Source: Limnanthes douglasii subsp. nivea
Taxonomy: Eukaryota; Streptophyta; Magnoliopsida; Brassicales; Limnanthaceae
Direction of reading: 5' to 3'
Length of the DNA stretch: 64,000 nt
NCBI GenBank assembly: GCA_036936605.1
Contig: JAUPFV010000001.1
Span: 30,947,900-31,011,899, forward strand
Shown: positions 11,834-22,539 of the stretch, piece by piece
Layout of the letters: each line of letters opens with the position of its first letter
Numbering within the stretch: position 1 is the first letter of the stretch
The notes under the pieces: model-generated
Told to the model about the DNA's origin: nothing
The model's database searches: none
What the model saw: the letters and a program-made list of their open reading frames with translations, nothing else
Position numbers and translations under genes: made by a program

Positions 11834-11843
11834 ATAAATAGAT
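11834..11843. repeat. Target-site duplication, left copy (ATAAATAGAT)
   Basis: Identical to 13856-13865 on the other side of the element. Confidence 0.75.
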
Positions 11844-12218
11844 GGGCTAGGCTAAAATGAGACCCATTTTGGCTATAATGAGACCCCTTACTCTAAAAAA
11901 AATCTGTAAATGTGAAATGGCCATTTTACCCTTCATATATAAAACAAAAATTCTAACAAAAAAACTAACTTTTTCTTCATCTTCTTCTTACAACTTTCTC
12001 TCTCTAAGTAAGCTAGATTTTTAAAAAACACCAAAGAACATGGATTTGAGCGATTTAAACGAAGAGTAGAGTTGCGATATGGATGATTTCTTGTCGGAGG
12101 AGGATGAGCCTTTGACGGACCATCTCCAAACCCAAGAAAAGGTACATTTCGGGTTTTTAAAAATTTCAGTGCGAATATAGCACTACCAACGCTATGAACA
12201 ACATGAACATTGTGTTTT

Positions 12219-12359
12219 ATTTTGTCAAAATTGAGCGTTGAGAGCGTGCGAATTGGACAGTATTGCGAACACGGGCTTCGCGATTTTGTTAAAATTGAGC
12301 GTTGGGAACGCTACGATTTGTCAGGATCGCGGGTTCTGCGCGCTCAATTTTGACAAAAT
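12219..12359. repeat. Inverted repeat inside the MULE-type element
   Basis: The 19-bp arms ATTTTGTCAAAATTGAGCG (12219-12237) and CGCTCAATTTTGACAAAAT (12341-12359) are exact reverse complements. A direct, slightly changed copy of the left arm begins near 12283. Confidence 0.85.
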
Positions 12360-12690
12360 CAGACACTATGTGCTCGCGATTTCGGCTAAAGTGAACAATC
12401 CCCATGCGCGAAACTCTCTGAAAATTTTGTAATTTTTAATTTTTTTTAGTTTACGCGTTCGAAACTCAATTTTCTTGTCACCAATATAGTACATTAGTCA
12501 TTTTCAATGAATGGTGTAAATTTTAGACAAAAAAAACTCAAAAAATATGGTAATTAGCTTTAAACAGCCAAGAAAGTACACTAGAAATCCAGAAAATAAA
12601 ACGGTCTTGAGAGATAAACCTAGTAAAACAAAAGCTTGATATAACACCAAGTCAAACAACAACAAACACAATAATTTTTAAAAACTCATA

Positions 12691-13080
12691 CTAGAAGTCG
12701 GAGTCGTAACTGGTATTGTCTTCAACGTCGACGTCGTTGGCGATATCATCATCCCTACATGCAATGTTATCCTCTATATACAGTACCTTCTCCGGAGTAA
12801 TGAAATCGTCAACCGTCATGTTCCACTCACGTTTTGCTTCTTTCATAATTTTAAATAGGAGGAACATCAAACGCTCGAGCGGTTTCACAGCTAAATACCT
12901 GGTTTTCACTTCCTCACGGTTGCGCGATATGTAACTAGTTTCCCCACGTATACCGTAATTGAAATACATCCTACACAAGACACGTTCGAAGAAAGCATTG
13001 CTAGTATTTTTCTCCATTTTTCGAAGGACAACCTTCACCGCTTGACACAAATGGTAGTCTTCAGCCACACTGAAATCCAC
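12691..13080 (-). CDS. Hypothetical ORF or exon inside the MULE-type element
   Basis: An open frame of 129 codons. It begins at a GTG directly after a stop, but the upstream bases TACTTTTAG look like a splice acceptor, so this may be a second exon. The protein has FSVAEDYHLCQA, then FFERVLCRMYFNYG, a basic/hydrophobic middle part, and an acidic tail (about 20 D/E in the last 40 residues). I do not recognise the family. A SANT/Myb-like N-terminus as in PIF/Harbinger partner proteins is only a guess. It could be a captured host fragment or a transposon accessory gene. Confidence 0.35.
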   Translation of the reverse strand: MDFSVAEDYHLCQAVKVVLRKMEKNTSNAFFERVLCRMYFNYGIRGETSYISRNREEVKTRYLAVKPLERLMFLLFKIMKEAKREWNMTVDDFITPEKVLYIEDNIACRDDDIANDVDVEDNTSYDSDF

Positions 13081-13300
13081 TAAAAGTATACGGGTTTTTT
13101 TTTACTTTGTTATTGTTCGTGAGTGATTATGGCGTCTTGAAATTGAAAACAAAACATTGTCAGAAGTTTAAATGTAAGACGAAAACTACCGAGATAAATG
13201 TCCTTCTAAAAAACGTTACGAAACGGCTTAATCAATTATAAAAGCAAAATTGTGAATGTCCAGTTCGCAATTTTGGGGCATTCGCAATTTTACTTCCAAA

Positions 13301-13387
13301 ATCGCGCATACCCAACGCCCAATTTTGGGCTAATCGCGAGTGGGGTGTTCGCGATTAGCCCAAATTTGGGCGTTGGGTGTGCACGAT
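13301..13387. repeat. Strong hairpin inside the MULE-type element
   Basis: Arms of 39 nt (13301-13339 and 13349-13387) pair with three mismatches around a 9-nt loop (GTGGGGTGT). Core of the arm: CCCAACGCCCAATTTTGGGC then TAATCGCGA. Confidence 0.9.
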
Positions 13388-13855
13388 TCGCCCCAAACAG
13401 CAAGCCCCATTCTTAAAAACCTCTAGATTCCTACAAACTCAACCAAAATCAACAAAATTCATACCAAAACGTTGATAATGAGTCGACTAACACGTATCTA
13501 CAACTATTTTTTTTCAAAAAAACAACATATAGATGAAAATCAGACTTTTAAGGCAGAACCTATAACTCTAAATATCACTAAAAATACCTAACTAAATTGC
13601 ATAAAAATTACATTAATAGGTATAGGATTCATACCTTAACGTTTTTGTAAGTTCGGATTTGAGAAATCTTGAGTTTTTTTTTACAGATTTTGAGAGGTTT
13701 TGTTGAAGAGAAGAGAGAAAATAAGATTTTTGGCTGAAACCACCGATTTTATATTAAGGGTAAATTGATCATTTTGGAATCTTTTTATAGCCAAAATAGA
13801 TCTCATTATAAAAATGTCTCATTTGGCTAAAATGGGATTTCTATTTAACCTGGCT

Positions 13856-13865
13856 ATAAATAGAT
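13856..13865. repeat. Target-site duplication, right copy (ATAAATAGAT)
   Basis: Matches 11834-11843. It lies 104-113 bp before the PPR start codon. Confidence 0.75.
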
Positions 13866-13968
13866 TTCATTGACTAGTTAATAAATTTTGATAGTATAAA
13901 AAAATTCATGTTTGAAACCATTTAAACATTTTTATCTCTACTTTGGCGCCATTAAAAGATGTAATGAG

Positions 13969-15966
13969 ATGGCGCAACCTCTCTTACAACTCCTCAACAG
14001 AACCCAATCACTCGTATCCTTGAAAGCAATCCATTCCCGTCTTCTTGTTGAGGGTTCGGTCCTCTCATCCGACCTTATTATCAACAAAATTCTCAGGCTT
14101 TACGCTAGATTCAATACGGTCGACTATGCCCACAAGCTGTTCGATGAAATTCCTCAACCAAATGCATTTCTATGGACATCCTTAATTCATGGGTACGTAG
14201 ACAATCGTGAATACTTAAAAGCTCTGCATGTATTTGTCAGAATGCGTAGCGAGTCAGTTGCCCCACTGAATTTCACTGTTGCGTCCGTCCTCAAGGCCTT
14301 AGCTCGCGAAGTGAGAGAAAAAGATGGAGAAGCGGTGTTTGGTTTTATATTGAAAAGTGGATTCGGGTTTGATTTGATTGTACAAAATTCAGTCCTTGAC
14401 TTATTCATGAGATGTGGGGAAGTCGATTTCGCCAAACAAGTGTTTGACGAAATGGGTGAAAAAGATGTAGTGTCTTGGAATACAATGATTTCAGGGTATG
14501 GGAATAATGGAATGGTTGATGTTGCACGTGTGATGTTCGATGAAATGAGCGAGAAGAATACAATTTCGTGGACAAGCTTGATCTGTGGTTACGTTAATGT
14601 AAATAACATGATTGAAGCGAGCTTTCTTTTTGACAGAATGCCAAAAAAGGACTCAGCTTCATGGAATGTGATGCTTTCCGCTTATATAGATTCGGGTGAC
14701 GTAGCTGCTGCTCGTAGTATTTTCAACACAATGCCAGTTCTTGATGTTGGTGCTTGCAATTTAATGATTTCAGGGTTCTGTCGAGCGGGAGATATTGACG
14801 CTGCAAATAAACTTTTTAACGAAATGATTGATAAAAATGTTGTGTCTTGGACAATACTAATAGATGGATATATGAAAGCTGGAAAAGTTGATGATGCCAG
14901 AACTTTATTTGATGAGATGCCTGAAAAGAATCTAGTGTCATGGTCTACTGTTATAACAGGCTATGCAAAAAATGGACAACCAAGTAATGCTTTGAAATTG
15001 TATAAACAGTTCAAGAATAAAGGCTTGAAGCCAGATGAAACTTTTATATTTGGAATCATTTCAGCTTGCTCTCAATTAGGTATTATAGGTACAGCCGAAT
15101 CAATTGTTTCGGATCTTATAGAACCTTCAGATTTTTGTAAGGTGCGGATAGTTACCAGCTTGATTGATATGTATGCTAAGTGCGGTTGCATGGAAAAAGC
15201 AGTGCAATATTTCACAATGGCTGATCATAAGGACTTACTGTGTTACAGCACAATGATTTCTGCCTTTGCTAATTATGGAATGACTCGAGACGCCATTTCG
15301 TTGTTTAACGACATGCAGAGAGCTAAAATTAAACCCGATGGAATAGTTTTTCTTGGGGTTTTGACTGCTTGTAACCATGGCGGACTTGTTCAGGAAGGCA
15401 GGAAATACTTCAGGCAAATGACAGATGAATACAAGATCAAACCAACAGAAAAACATTATGCGTGTGTCGTCGACCTTCTTGGTCGTGCTGGGAATCTCGA
15501 CGAAGCGCATAACATTATACGCAATATGACCATTACGCCCTCGCCAGTTGTTTGGGGCGCTTTGCTTGCAGCTTGTAGGGTCCATCGTCATGTGCAGTTG
15601 GCTGAAGTTGCAGCAGCTGAGCTATTCAAGATCGAGCCACATAATTCCGGTAATTACATTCTCTTGTCTAATACTTATGCCGCTGCTGGGTTGTGGGATG
15701 GTGTTTCTAAAGTGAGAACAATGATTAGAGAGAATCATGTGAAAAAGAATCGAGGCTCGAGCTGGACTGAAGTAGAATGTACAGTTCATGAGTTTGTTAC
15801 GGGAGACAATTCACATATTGAATCGGAGACAATTTACTTTGTTTTGGATTTGCTAAATGAAGACATGAGGCTTATGGGATATCATGCAATAGACCATGAA
15901 ATGGATAGAGTTTCAGCTCAATCTCGTTTGGATATCTCTTGTTATGAAAATTTAGAAGATGGATGA
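13969..15966 (+). CDS. Pentatricopeptide repeat protein, PLS class, E/E+ type (665 aa)
   Basis: A sequence-specific organelle RNA-binding protein; PLS-class members usually act in C-to-U editing or transcript processing in mitochondria or plastids. One uninterrupted exon, as usual for the family. The first in-frame ATG is at 13969 (MAQPLLQLLNR); the frame is open a little upstream but has no ATG. About a dozen or more PPR units run from near residue 15 to 520, with signatures such as LFDEIPQPNAFLWTSLIHGY, VVSWNTMISGYG, NLVSWSTVITGYAKNG and SLIDMYAKCG. The E motif starts at VVWGALLAACRVH (about residue 525), followed by E+ (GSSWTEVECTVHEF, near 600). There is no DYW deaminase; the protein ends ENLEDG. 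If it edits, it would need a DYW partner. The target RNA is unknown. A transposon end lies 113 bp upstream of the ATG, so the native promoter may be displaced. Confidence 0.95.
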   Translation: MAQPLLQLLNRTQSLVSLKAIHSRLLVEGSVLSSDLIINKILRLYARFNTVDYAHKLFDEIPQPNAFLWTSLIHGYVDNREYLKALHVFVRMRSESVAPLNFTVASVLKALAREVREKDGEAVFGFILKSGFGFDLIVQNSVLDLFMRCGEVDFAKQVFDEMGEKDVVSWNTMISGYGNNGMVDVARVMFDEMSEKNTISWTSLICGYVNVNNMIEASFLFDRMPKKDSASWNVMLSAYIDSGDVAAARSIFNTMPVLDVGACNLMISGFCRAGDIDAANKLFNEMIDKNVVSWTILIDGYMKAGKVDDARTLFDEMPEKNLVSWSTVITGYAKNGQPSNALKLYKQFKNKGLKPDETFIFGIISACSQLGIIGTAESIVSDLIEPSDFCKVRIVTSLIDMYAKCGCMEKAVQYFTMADHKDLLCYSTMISAFANYGMTRDAISLFNDMQRAKIKPDGIVFLGVLTACNHGGLVQEGRKYFRQMTDEYKIKPTEKHYACVVDLLGRAGNLDEAHNIIRNMTITPSPVVWGALLAACRVHRHVQLAEVAAAELFKIEPHNSGNYILLSNTYAAAGLWDGVSKVRTMIRENHVKKNRGSSWTEVECTVHEFVTGDNSHIESETIYFVLDLLNEDMRLMGYHAIDHEMDRVSAQSRLDISCYENLEDG

Positions 15967-18629
15967 TCGAAAAGAAAATCAACAAAGCTAGAAAGTTTAG
16001 AAAGTTTATCCTTCTATGGTCGTTGGACTTTCTCAACAAAAATGTCTGTGTTTTCATCTGCTTCACAAAGACTAGTTCGTGGATAGCCAAAGCTTAGGTC
16101 TTTTTCTAATCTCAACATTTTATATATATACATATATATATAATTTTCCTATAGCAATGAAATAAATAAGATTGGATGTAATTAACAGTAAGCTTTATGT
16201 TTGCTTAGGTGGTTGAGCCTATTGTAAAAGTCTCAAGCTTGCTACATGCAAAACTTCAAGAATCCAAGTAAGGCTTATGACCTTCATGGCTATTTAGTTT
16301 CTGCCAGTTTTGTTTTTCAATGTTTTGGTTGTCATAGTTGTTCTCATGCTTTCACTGTGATATGCTTAACTTCTTTATCGATAAATTGCCTGGTTCTCTA
16401 CCCGCACCTAGAGATATGTTGATCGAGTTTGAATATCATGCATTTGTGAATAATAATGGGATTCGTTTTTCACAATAGTTTACATAAAAAAGACTAAAGT
16501 CCTGTAAACTGTGAAAAAAGACTAAAGAATTTGCGAAAGAGTCCAAAAAATTCAAAATAACTAGTTATATAACTATATATCATAGTGGAACTGCGTGATA
16601 GATAAGGTATATTCTAAGTACGGTGTTAAATCTATAATGAGGTCAGCTGCTAAAGCCTTAATTTAAGTTCACTAACTAGTTTTAAATCATGTTTACAATA
16701 AAGAGTCACATGGACCTGTTTGTTTCTTTATATTTTCAAGAACCAAGTAATAAAATTTACAATGGGTCAGTGAGTATATATTTATATACGCAACACAAGT
16801 TTGTAAGTTGGGAGACAACAATAAAGATAGAACTTTATTAATGAACTCAAAAGCTAAGTCAGTCAGTAGATACATTTGCTTTTTTTTAGCTTTTGTTGAT
16901 GTATCTGATACCCTTTTGGCTAAAAGATAATTAGTAAAAGCTAAGCTTCACAAAGTTCCAAATATTTTCTCAGTGCTCAATTAGATTTCGTTGTGTAATG
17001 TTTAGTTCAAAAGTTGCACACGCAACTTAGTTTATTGGCCAACTTGCTTGGATATATATAAAGAATAAGAAAGGATAATCTTAAATTTAGCACTAATAAA
17101 AAAGATTACTCCATAACTTAACAAGAGAATAATCCTTTAGTATTTTAAGTAAAAGAAAGAAAAAGATACCCAGATCCATAATTGTTGCGAAAGAAAGTAA
17201 TTACTAGTAACATGTATCTCCTTCTGTACATAATTTAGCATGTTAGGTAGAATTAGGATCGGACAAATACTTAGGGACTAACAGTACGTCGTACCTGGAC
17301 TGTTTGGGTTTTATACATGTTTGTTCAAATCCGAATTCGGTTTTAATTCATGCAGTCTAGTTTTAACTTTTTTTTTTGAGTTTCTCATATAAAGTTTGAC
17401 ATTCTTAAGTAAGTTTTTCATTTCATACGGCTTGATCCGGATTGGTGGACTGAATTGAACACTTCTCAATGGTTTGAATATATCCGGTTTCATTCGAATG
17501 TCCAAGTCTGGACCTGATTCGAATATTTATTCATTGAAGCATGGATTTCGGTTAGTCTTGTAGCACAAGACTTGACCACCCGTATGTTGTAGAAGAATAA
17601 CATTGCATCAAATAGTTATGTAGAAGAGTAGCAATGAATCAACTCTGAAGCATATTGTTTAAGTTCTATGTTTGCTGTTGTTGGATTAGGCCTCCTTTGT
17701 TAAGTCAAAAAAAGAAATGCAACTTCTTGAAATCATTTGAGTAAATTGAGTTGAATCAACAACCTAATTAAGATATATATTGAGATGCTATCCACTTCAA
17801 AGCTTAAATTACAGAATATCATACATATCTATGGCATAGTTATTAATAGCATTTTACGCAGTGTAGCGACGCAAAGGGTCTCCGGAGCAACAGCGCATAG
17901 CGAAGCTATTAGCGCGCTATTAGTAATATAGACACACATAATAATATAAATATAAATATATGTTAATATTTTGGGTTATAAATATAAATATATGTTAATA
18001 TTAGAACCCAAAATATTCAAAATAACATGTCCTAAAAAGATAACTCAAATAATTCATAAATCAACCAAGTCTAAGAATCCTCAAACAATTGATCCATTCT
18101 TGGATCCAAAGATTCTATGCTTAAATTCTGTTCTTGAAATAGTATGTTCGGTATTTATATGTATAGTACAAATGTTATTTGTTAACTTGATCTGTATTCT
18201 TTTCCTTTACAACTTGTTGAGAGTGTTTCTTGAATTGTAGGTTACTTGGTTAGATCTTGTTGCCTGATTGAAGTTCTTATTTGGAAACTAATAAGAAAAG
18301 TTATAGCATAAAACATGTAATTCATCTAAACAAAACGAGGATAATAACCTTTGTATAGTTTCTTAGTACATAGACAAAACTTTGATAAACATGTCTAATT
18401 TGTTTCTCCTCTACTCTTTACAACTTAGCAAATTAGAAACACTGTTTTTTTTCCGGCAAAACAGTTCATTAAACGAACAATCCATACATGAGAGTGAATG
18501 TACACCATCGCTTCATCTTTTCCTCAAAAACCTGAGGCTGAAGATTATCTGCTCATCTTGTCTTGTCTTTGTAGCTTTAACCTACAAGGGTCTCGTTTGA
18601 ATCTTGGTTTGTAGACTGTGTTTTTTTGG
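15967..18629. other. Intergenic DNA between PPR and Aux/IAA genes
   Basis: No coding gene recognised. The first ~200 bp hold the probable PPR 3' UTR, with AT-rich stretches and AATAAATAAG near 16161. A short GC-richer patch at 17860-17925 contains GCGAAGCTATTAGCGCGC and could be a remnant of a small DNA transposon. The region left of 18630 should contain the Aux/IAA 3' UTR (minus strand). Confidence 0.5.
17944..18002. repeat. Direct repeat, two copies
   Basis: The block TATAAATATAAATATATG followed by TTAATATT occurs at about 17944-17970 and again at about 17977-18002, separated by TTGGGT. Confidence 0.8.
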
Positions 18630-19621
18630 TTAAACACCACAACCCAAGCCTTTAGCCTCTGATCCTTTCATGACTCTTAGTTTTTTGCATGAAGACATGA
18701 ACATACTGCAATAGGAAAATAGAATTTAGTATACAAGTCCATAGACATCTTGATATTATACACTAGAAGTGGCTCAATGTTATCAAAATCGACCAATTTT
18801 GTTTCAAAATTCCAAACATGTGATCAGTCTTGATCATAACTGGGGACGTTAAAAACAGATCAGTGCAGGTAAAAATCCAAATCAAGCTTGGGTCTGACAG
18901 ACAATTAGTTACTACAGGTCACAGATGTAAAGAGAGAAACTCACTTCCATGGAACATCTCCAAGAAGCATCCAATCACCATCCTTGTCTTCATAAGTAGG
19001 TACGTATCCTGAACCCTTGTACCCTTCTCTTTCTGAATACTCACCTGAAGAAAAAAACAACATCAGAATTCATAAACATCTTATGACAAAATCAAACACG
19101 GAAACAAATTAGTTTCGTTTTGTTTATATATACATAGATGAAATTTACCTATAGTGAACTTGAACATGGTTTGTAAAGCCTTAAGAAGTTCTGGGTATCC
19201 CTTATAAACCTTCAAATCGATCTTTCTTAAGTAAGGAGCTCCATCCATGCTTACTTTAACATAAATAGCATCACTTTCACTGTTCTTCTTTGTTTGGTTA
19301 TTGTTTTTCATGTGTGATCTAACAGGAGGCCACCCTATAATCTGTGTCCTGAGAGAAAGAAAAAACAAAATCCATTAGCTTTCATGTAAAATATTACATT
19401 TTTAGTATAAAATTTGAATCTTTAGTGTTTTGTGGTTAAACTTACTTGGCAGGAGGTGCAGTCGCATGATGATCATCAAGTTTTCTCTTTTCAGATATAT
19501 CCATTGAGATTCTTTTGTTACTTTTAACACAAGAAACATCATGTTCTTCATCTTTACCGGTACCCGGTAACCCTAGCCGTAGCTCTGTTTCCTTCAGGTT
19601 AAGATCTTTCTCATATGCCAT
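18630..19621 (-). CDS. Aux/IAA auxin-response repressor, four exons (183 aa)
   Basis: A nuclear repressor that binds ARF transcription factors and is degraded via TIR1/AFB when auxin is present. Exons on the minus strand: 19621-19446, 19348-19149, 19044-18945, 18705-18630. All introns are GT-AG (97, 104 and 239 bp), and the joins keep frame (552 nt with stop). Domain [11 protein letters not shown] (EAR-type LxLxL repressor). Domain II degron: [10 protein letters not shown]. Domain [21 protein letters not shown] through [10 protein letters not shown]. Domain [22 protein letters not shown] then PWNMF and a basic [11 protein letters not shown]. The start is the ATG of MAYEKDLNL; upstream in-frame codons contain no ATG. 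Length and the MAYEK...VSCVKSNKR pattern resemble Arabidopsis IAA1/IAA2, which is recall rather than a search result. No damage is seen. Confidence 0.95.
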
Positions 19622-19733
19622 CGAAAACAAAAGTTTCAAATTCTTTTCTTAAGGTTTTGCAAGTCTTTTGAGGCGAATTGCTTTGATGATGTTTTGCTGA
19701 GTTTGTTGGAGAAAGAGAATGCAGCATAGGGTA

Positions 19734-19740
19734 TCTTATA
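19734..19740 (-). promoter_or_regulatory. Aux/IAA TATA box candidate
   Basis: TATAAGA on the minus strand, 113 bp upstream of the ATG. It predicts a transcription start near 19705 and a 5' UTR of about 80 nt. Confidence 0.55.
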
Positions 19741-21744
19741 GGGTGTGATTGAAATTAGAGGACAATTGAAAATTAATGACACCCCCTCAACTATCCAATT
19801 AGTTTCTTTCAACACCCCCCTGAATTTCTTTTGTTTTGAATAACGTCCTTCTGATGGTTGCTTTATTTCTATTTAATCTTTTATCTCAAAACCATAACAT
19901 TATTTTAATGAAAAAACAAAAACTCATTTGATTGCTAACTTATTATCGCGACAGACTAAAAAAGCGTCTAAATTTAATTTTTTATTATTATCTATCTTGG
20001 ATAAAGTAGTCACCGTATTATTTATTTTTGTAACAAATTATTTTTCAACTATTTTTTTATAATATTGTTATCATTTGATTATTTGTTTTCGATAAAATTG
20101 GTGTTGTAAATAAATATGCACGGAAATTTACTGTATCTAAAATAGATAATCAATTATTAAAAAAAAACTATGGTCCGAATCCGAACATAGATGGTTAATA
20201 GATTAAAATCGAATAACTTTTAATCGATAAATAGGTTTTGAACATTATTTCGTTCTCAATTTTAGTGACAAATAGTTCTTAAATTTTCAAAAGTTCACTA
20301 ACAGTATGTTGATTATCCGATTTAGATAAAGCTAGTCCACAACATCCGTTGATAAACATAAGGCTATCACGTGGCATCGTACTTAACAAAAATTTGTATC
20401 ACCAATGCTACCTCGTATTTACTGTGAACTTCAAATATAATCAAAGTGAAAATCGAAAAACTGTTGTTAATTTAGTAATACAAATTTCAGTTGAGTATGA
20501 TACTACGTGTAAGCTTTATATTAATCATGAGATCTAAAAGACTAACTTTATCCAAATTTGATAATCAAATTTCTACCATCAAATTTTAAAAAATCCAAAG
20601 CTTATCTAACTAAAATACAAATGACGAATTAATAATCAAAATCTAAAAATAGTGTCTAATGACTATTTATTGCATAGTCGATGAATTAAAAAAAGGTTAT
20701 GCTAACCGGTAAAACACATTTAATGTTGCCTTTTTACTATACATAACTACCCTTTTATTATGTATTTAAGAAATCTAATAAAATGTTATTTAGTTTACAT
20801 ATAAAATAATAATAAATATAATAAATGTATTATTATTTTTAATTAAAATAATTTGAAACTGTTAAATAATGTTTACAGATTTTATATTTAAAAAGTTATG
20901 TATTTTTAATTTTTACATACACCTAAAAGCAAGTTTTTAAACTATATAAAATATCAGTTTTGAAATAACTGTTGTTTTAATTTTTTTAATAAAAATAGTT
21001 TTAAAATAATTTTCAGATTCAGTCTAAAAAATAGTTTTTTTTTTTTAATTTGAATATTTTTTAAAATCAGTTCAATTTTCAGTTTTTGAACGAATTAATT
21101 TTTTAAAAAGTATTTTTTTAATCAAAAGGTTAGAAGGTTTATTAATTAGGTATTTACAAACAAAACTTGAAAATTAATTTATAAAAAAGAAAGCTAATTA
21201 ACCTTCAAGTTAATTAAAAATACTAATACAATATTAATATTTTTTGTTTTTTACAGTTTAAATTAAATAATTAATATAATAAATTATAAATTATAAATTA
21301 GTTTAGCCTTAACATTAAGACTTAGATCATTGAATAGAAGGGTAACCAGATCTTTTTAATATCTTAATCTCTTTCATCATTAATATGAATAAAAAAACCT
21401 AATGATTAAAAAAAAAGTAGCCACTAAATGCATACTAACCGGTGTCCATGGCACCGTTAACATAACCCTTAAAAAAAAATAGTTCAGACTAACTATTATT
21501 CAAAATTTGAACTTATATCTACTTTTAATATGATAAAAAGGGTTTTGCTTGGAGTACTAAATATGGACCGACCATTGCATAAAATGACAATAAATAAAAG
21601 GATTGTTTCATAAATTTTACCTTAAAGTTTAAATTTTGTTGATAAGAGCGAAAAGAAAGTAGAGAGAGAAAATATAATAAAATTGTAAAATAATTAATTA
21701 ATAAATTATGGTGGGGATTGACATGAATTGAGGAGAAAGGTAAG

Positions 21745-21808
21745 TGTCGGTTGCAGAGATGGCAAGATTGAGGCAAATGTGGTCCATCATTCAGACAAGA
21801 GTGGGACA
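21745..21808. promoter_or_regulatory. Cluster of ARF-type TGTCNN motifs, 2.1 kb upstream of Aux/IAA
   Basis: TGTCGG (+, 21745-21750), TGTCTG (-, 21792-21797) and TGTCCC (-, 21803-21808) lie within 64 bp. TGTCGG is a high-affinity ARF site in published work. Distance and chance occurrence weaken the case. Confidence 0.25.
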
Positions 21809-22217
21809 GCTTTTGCAGCCGCCCATATGGATCGATGACTCAATCGACGGTCAAGATGCAGTCTACAGTAGGGAGATCATGAGCGTTGATTAAAGGAATC
21901 CCATGTGAAATTGTTTTGTGTTTTGATATGGGGCACACATATACAAAGGGTTCATGTGGGCCCTATTGTTTGGTAAAGCATGGGATTTTTATAATTATTT
22001 TAATATTAGTATGTGAGATAGAATTAGTCCATGTGGTTTTCTATCCACCACACACATAATTTTCAAGAAGAAAAAAATTTCATACTACTTTTTAGATTTT
22101 TTTTGTTTTTCCAAAGGTCTGTTTCCGGTAAATAAACATATACAGAAAAAACCAACTTTGTTAAATTTATAAATAAATATATAAATATATATAAATAACA
22201 CAAAAAATAAAAAGAAT

Positions 22218-22278
22218 CATAATATGGGTGAAATAGAAGAATGCCTTCATAATATGGGTGAAGTTCGAAGAATGCCTT
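22218..22278. repeat. Tandem duplication of about 30 bp
   Basis: CATAATATGGGTGAAATAGA then AGAATGCCTT is followed directly by CATAATATGGGTGAAGTTCG then AAGAATGCCTT. Confidence 0.85.
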
Positions 22279-22539
22279 TAACCGCACATGTGTTATCAGA
22301 AGAAGCATCAAACACAAAAGATAAAGATAAGAAAACTTTCAAACATGTAAAAGGATAGTGAGGAATAGTTAACTTTTTCTTTTTCTTTTTAACCAAGGGG
22401 GTATTTTAACTTTATAATTTATAGCGGAGATTCGACGAACATGAGGAAAAATAGTAGAAATTTAAAAAAAATTAAAAAAATCGCATTTTGTTTCTAAAAC
22501 CTGATTTTTGTGTTTGATTTTAGTTTGCTTCTTATTATT

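Larger units (their letters stand above)
11844..13855. mobile_element. Mutator-like (MULE-type) non-autonomous DNA transposon, ~2.0 kb
   Basis: The left end reads GGGCTAGGCTAAAATGAGAC then CCATTTTGGCTATAATGAGAC. The reverse complement of the right end reads AGCCAGGTTAAATAGAAATC then CCATTTTAGCCAAATGAGAC. Similarity continues inward for roughly 90 bp with gaps. The perfect 10-bp direct repeat ATAAATAGAT flanks it at 11834-11843 and 13856-13865; target duplications of 8-11 bp and long inverted ends fit the Mutator superfamily. No transposase is recognised. The interior is CpG-rich and has strong hairpins plus one 129-codon ORF. A Foldback-like or other class II origin is possible. Confidence 0.75.

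Noticed and set aside
13912..13968. Longer PPR N-terminus
   Set aside because: The extension begins at TTG, has no ATG, and lies between the transposon junction and the first ATG.
19622..19639. Six extra residues at the Aux/IAA N-terminus
   Set aside because: The codon at 19639 is TTG; MAYEK at 19621 is the first ATG and fits the family.
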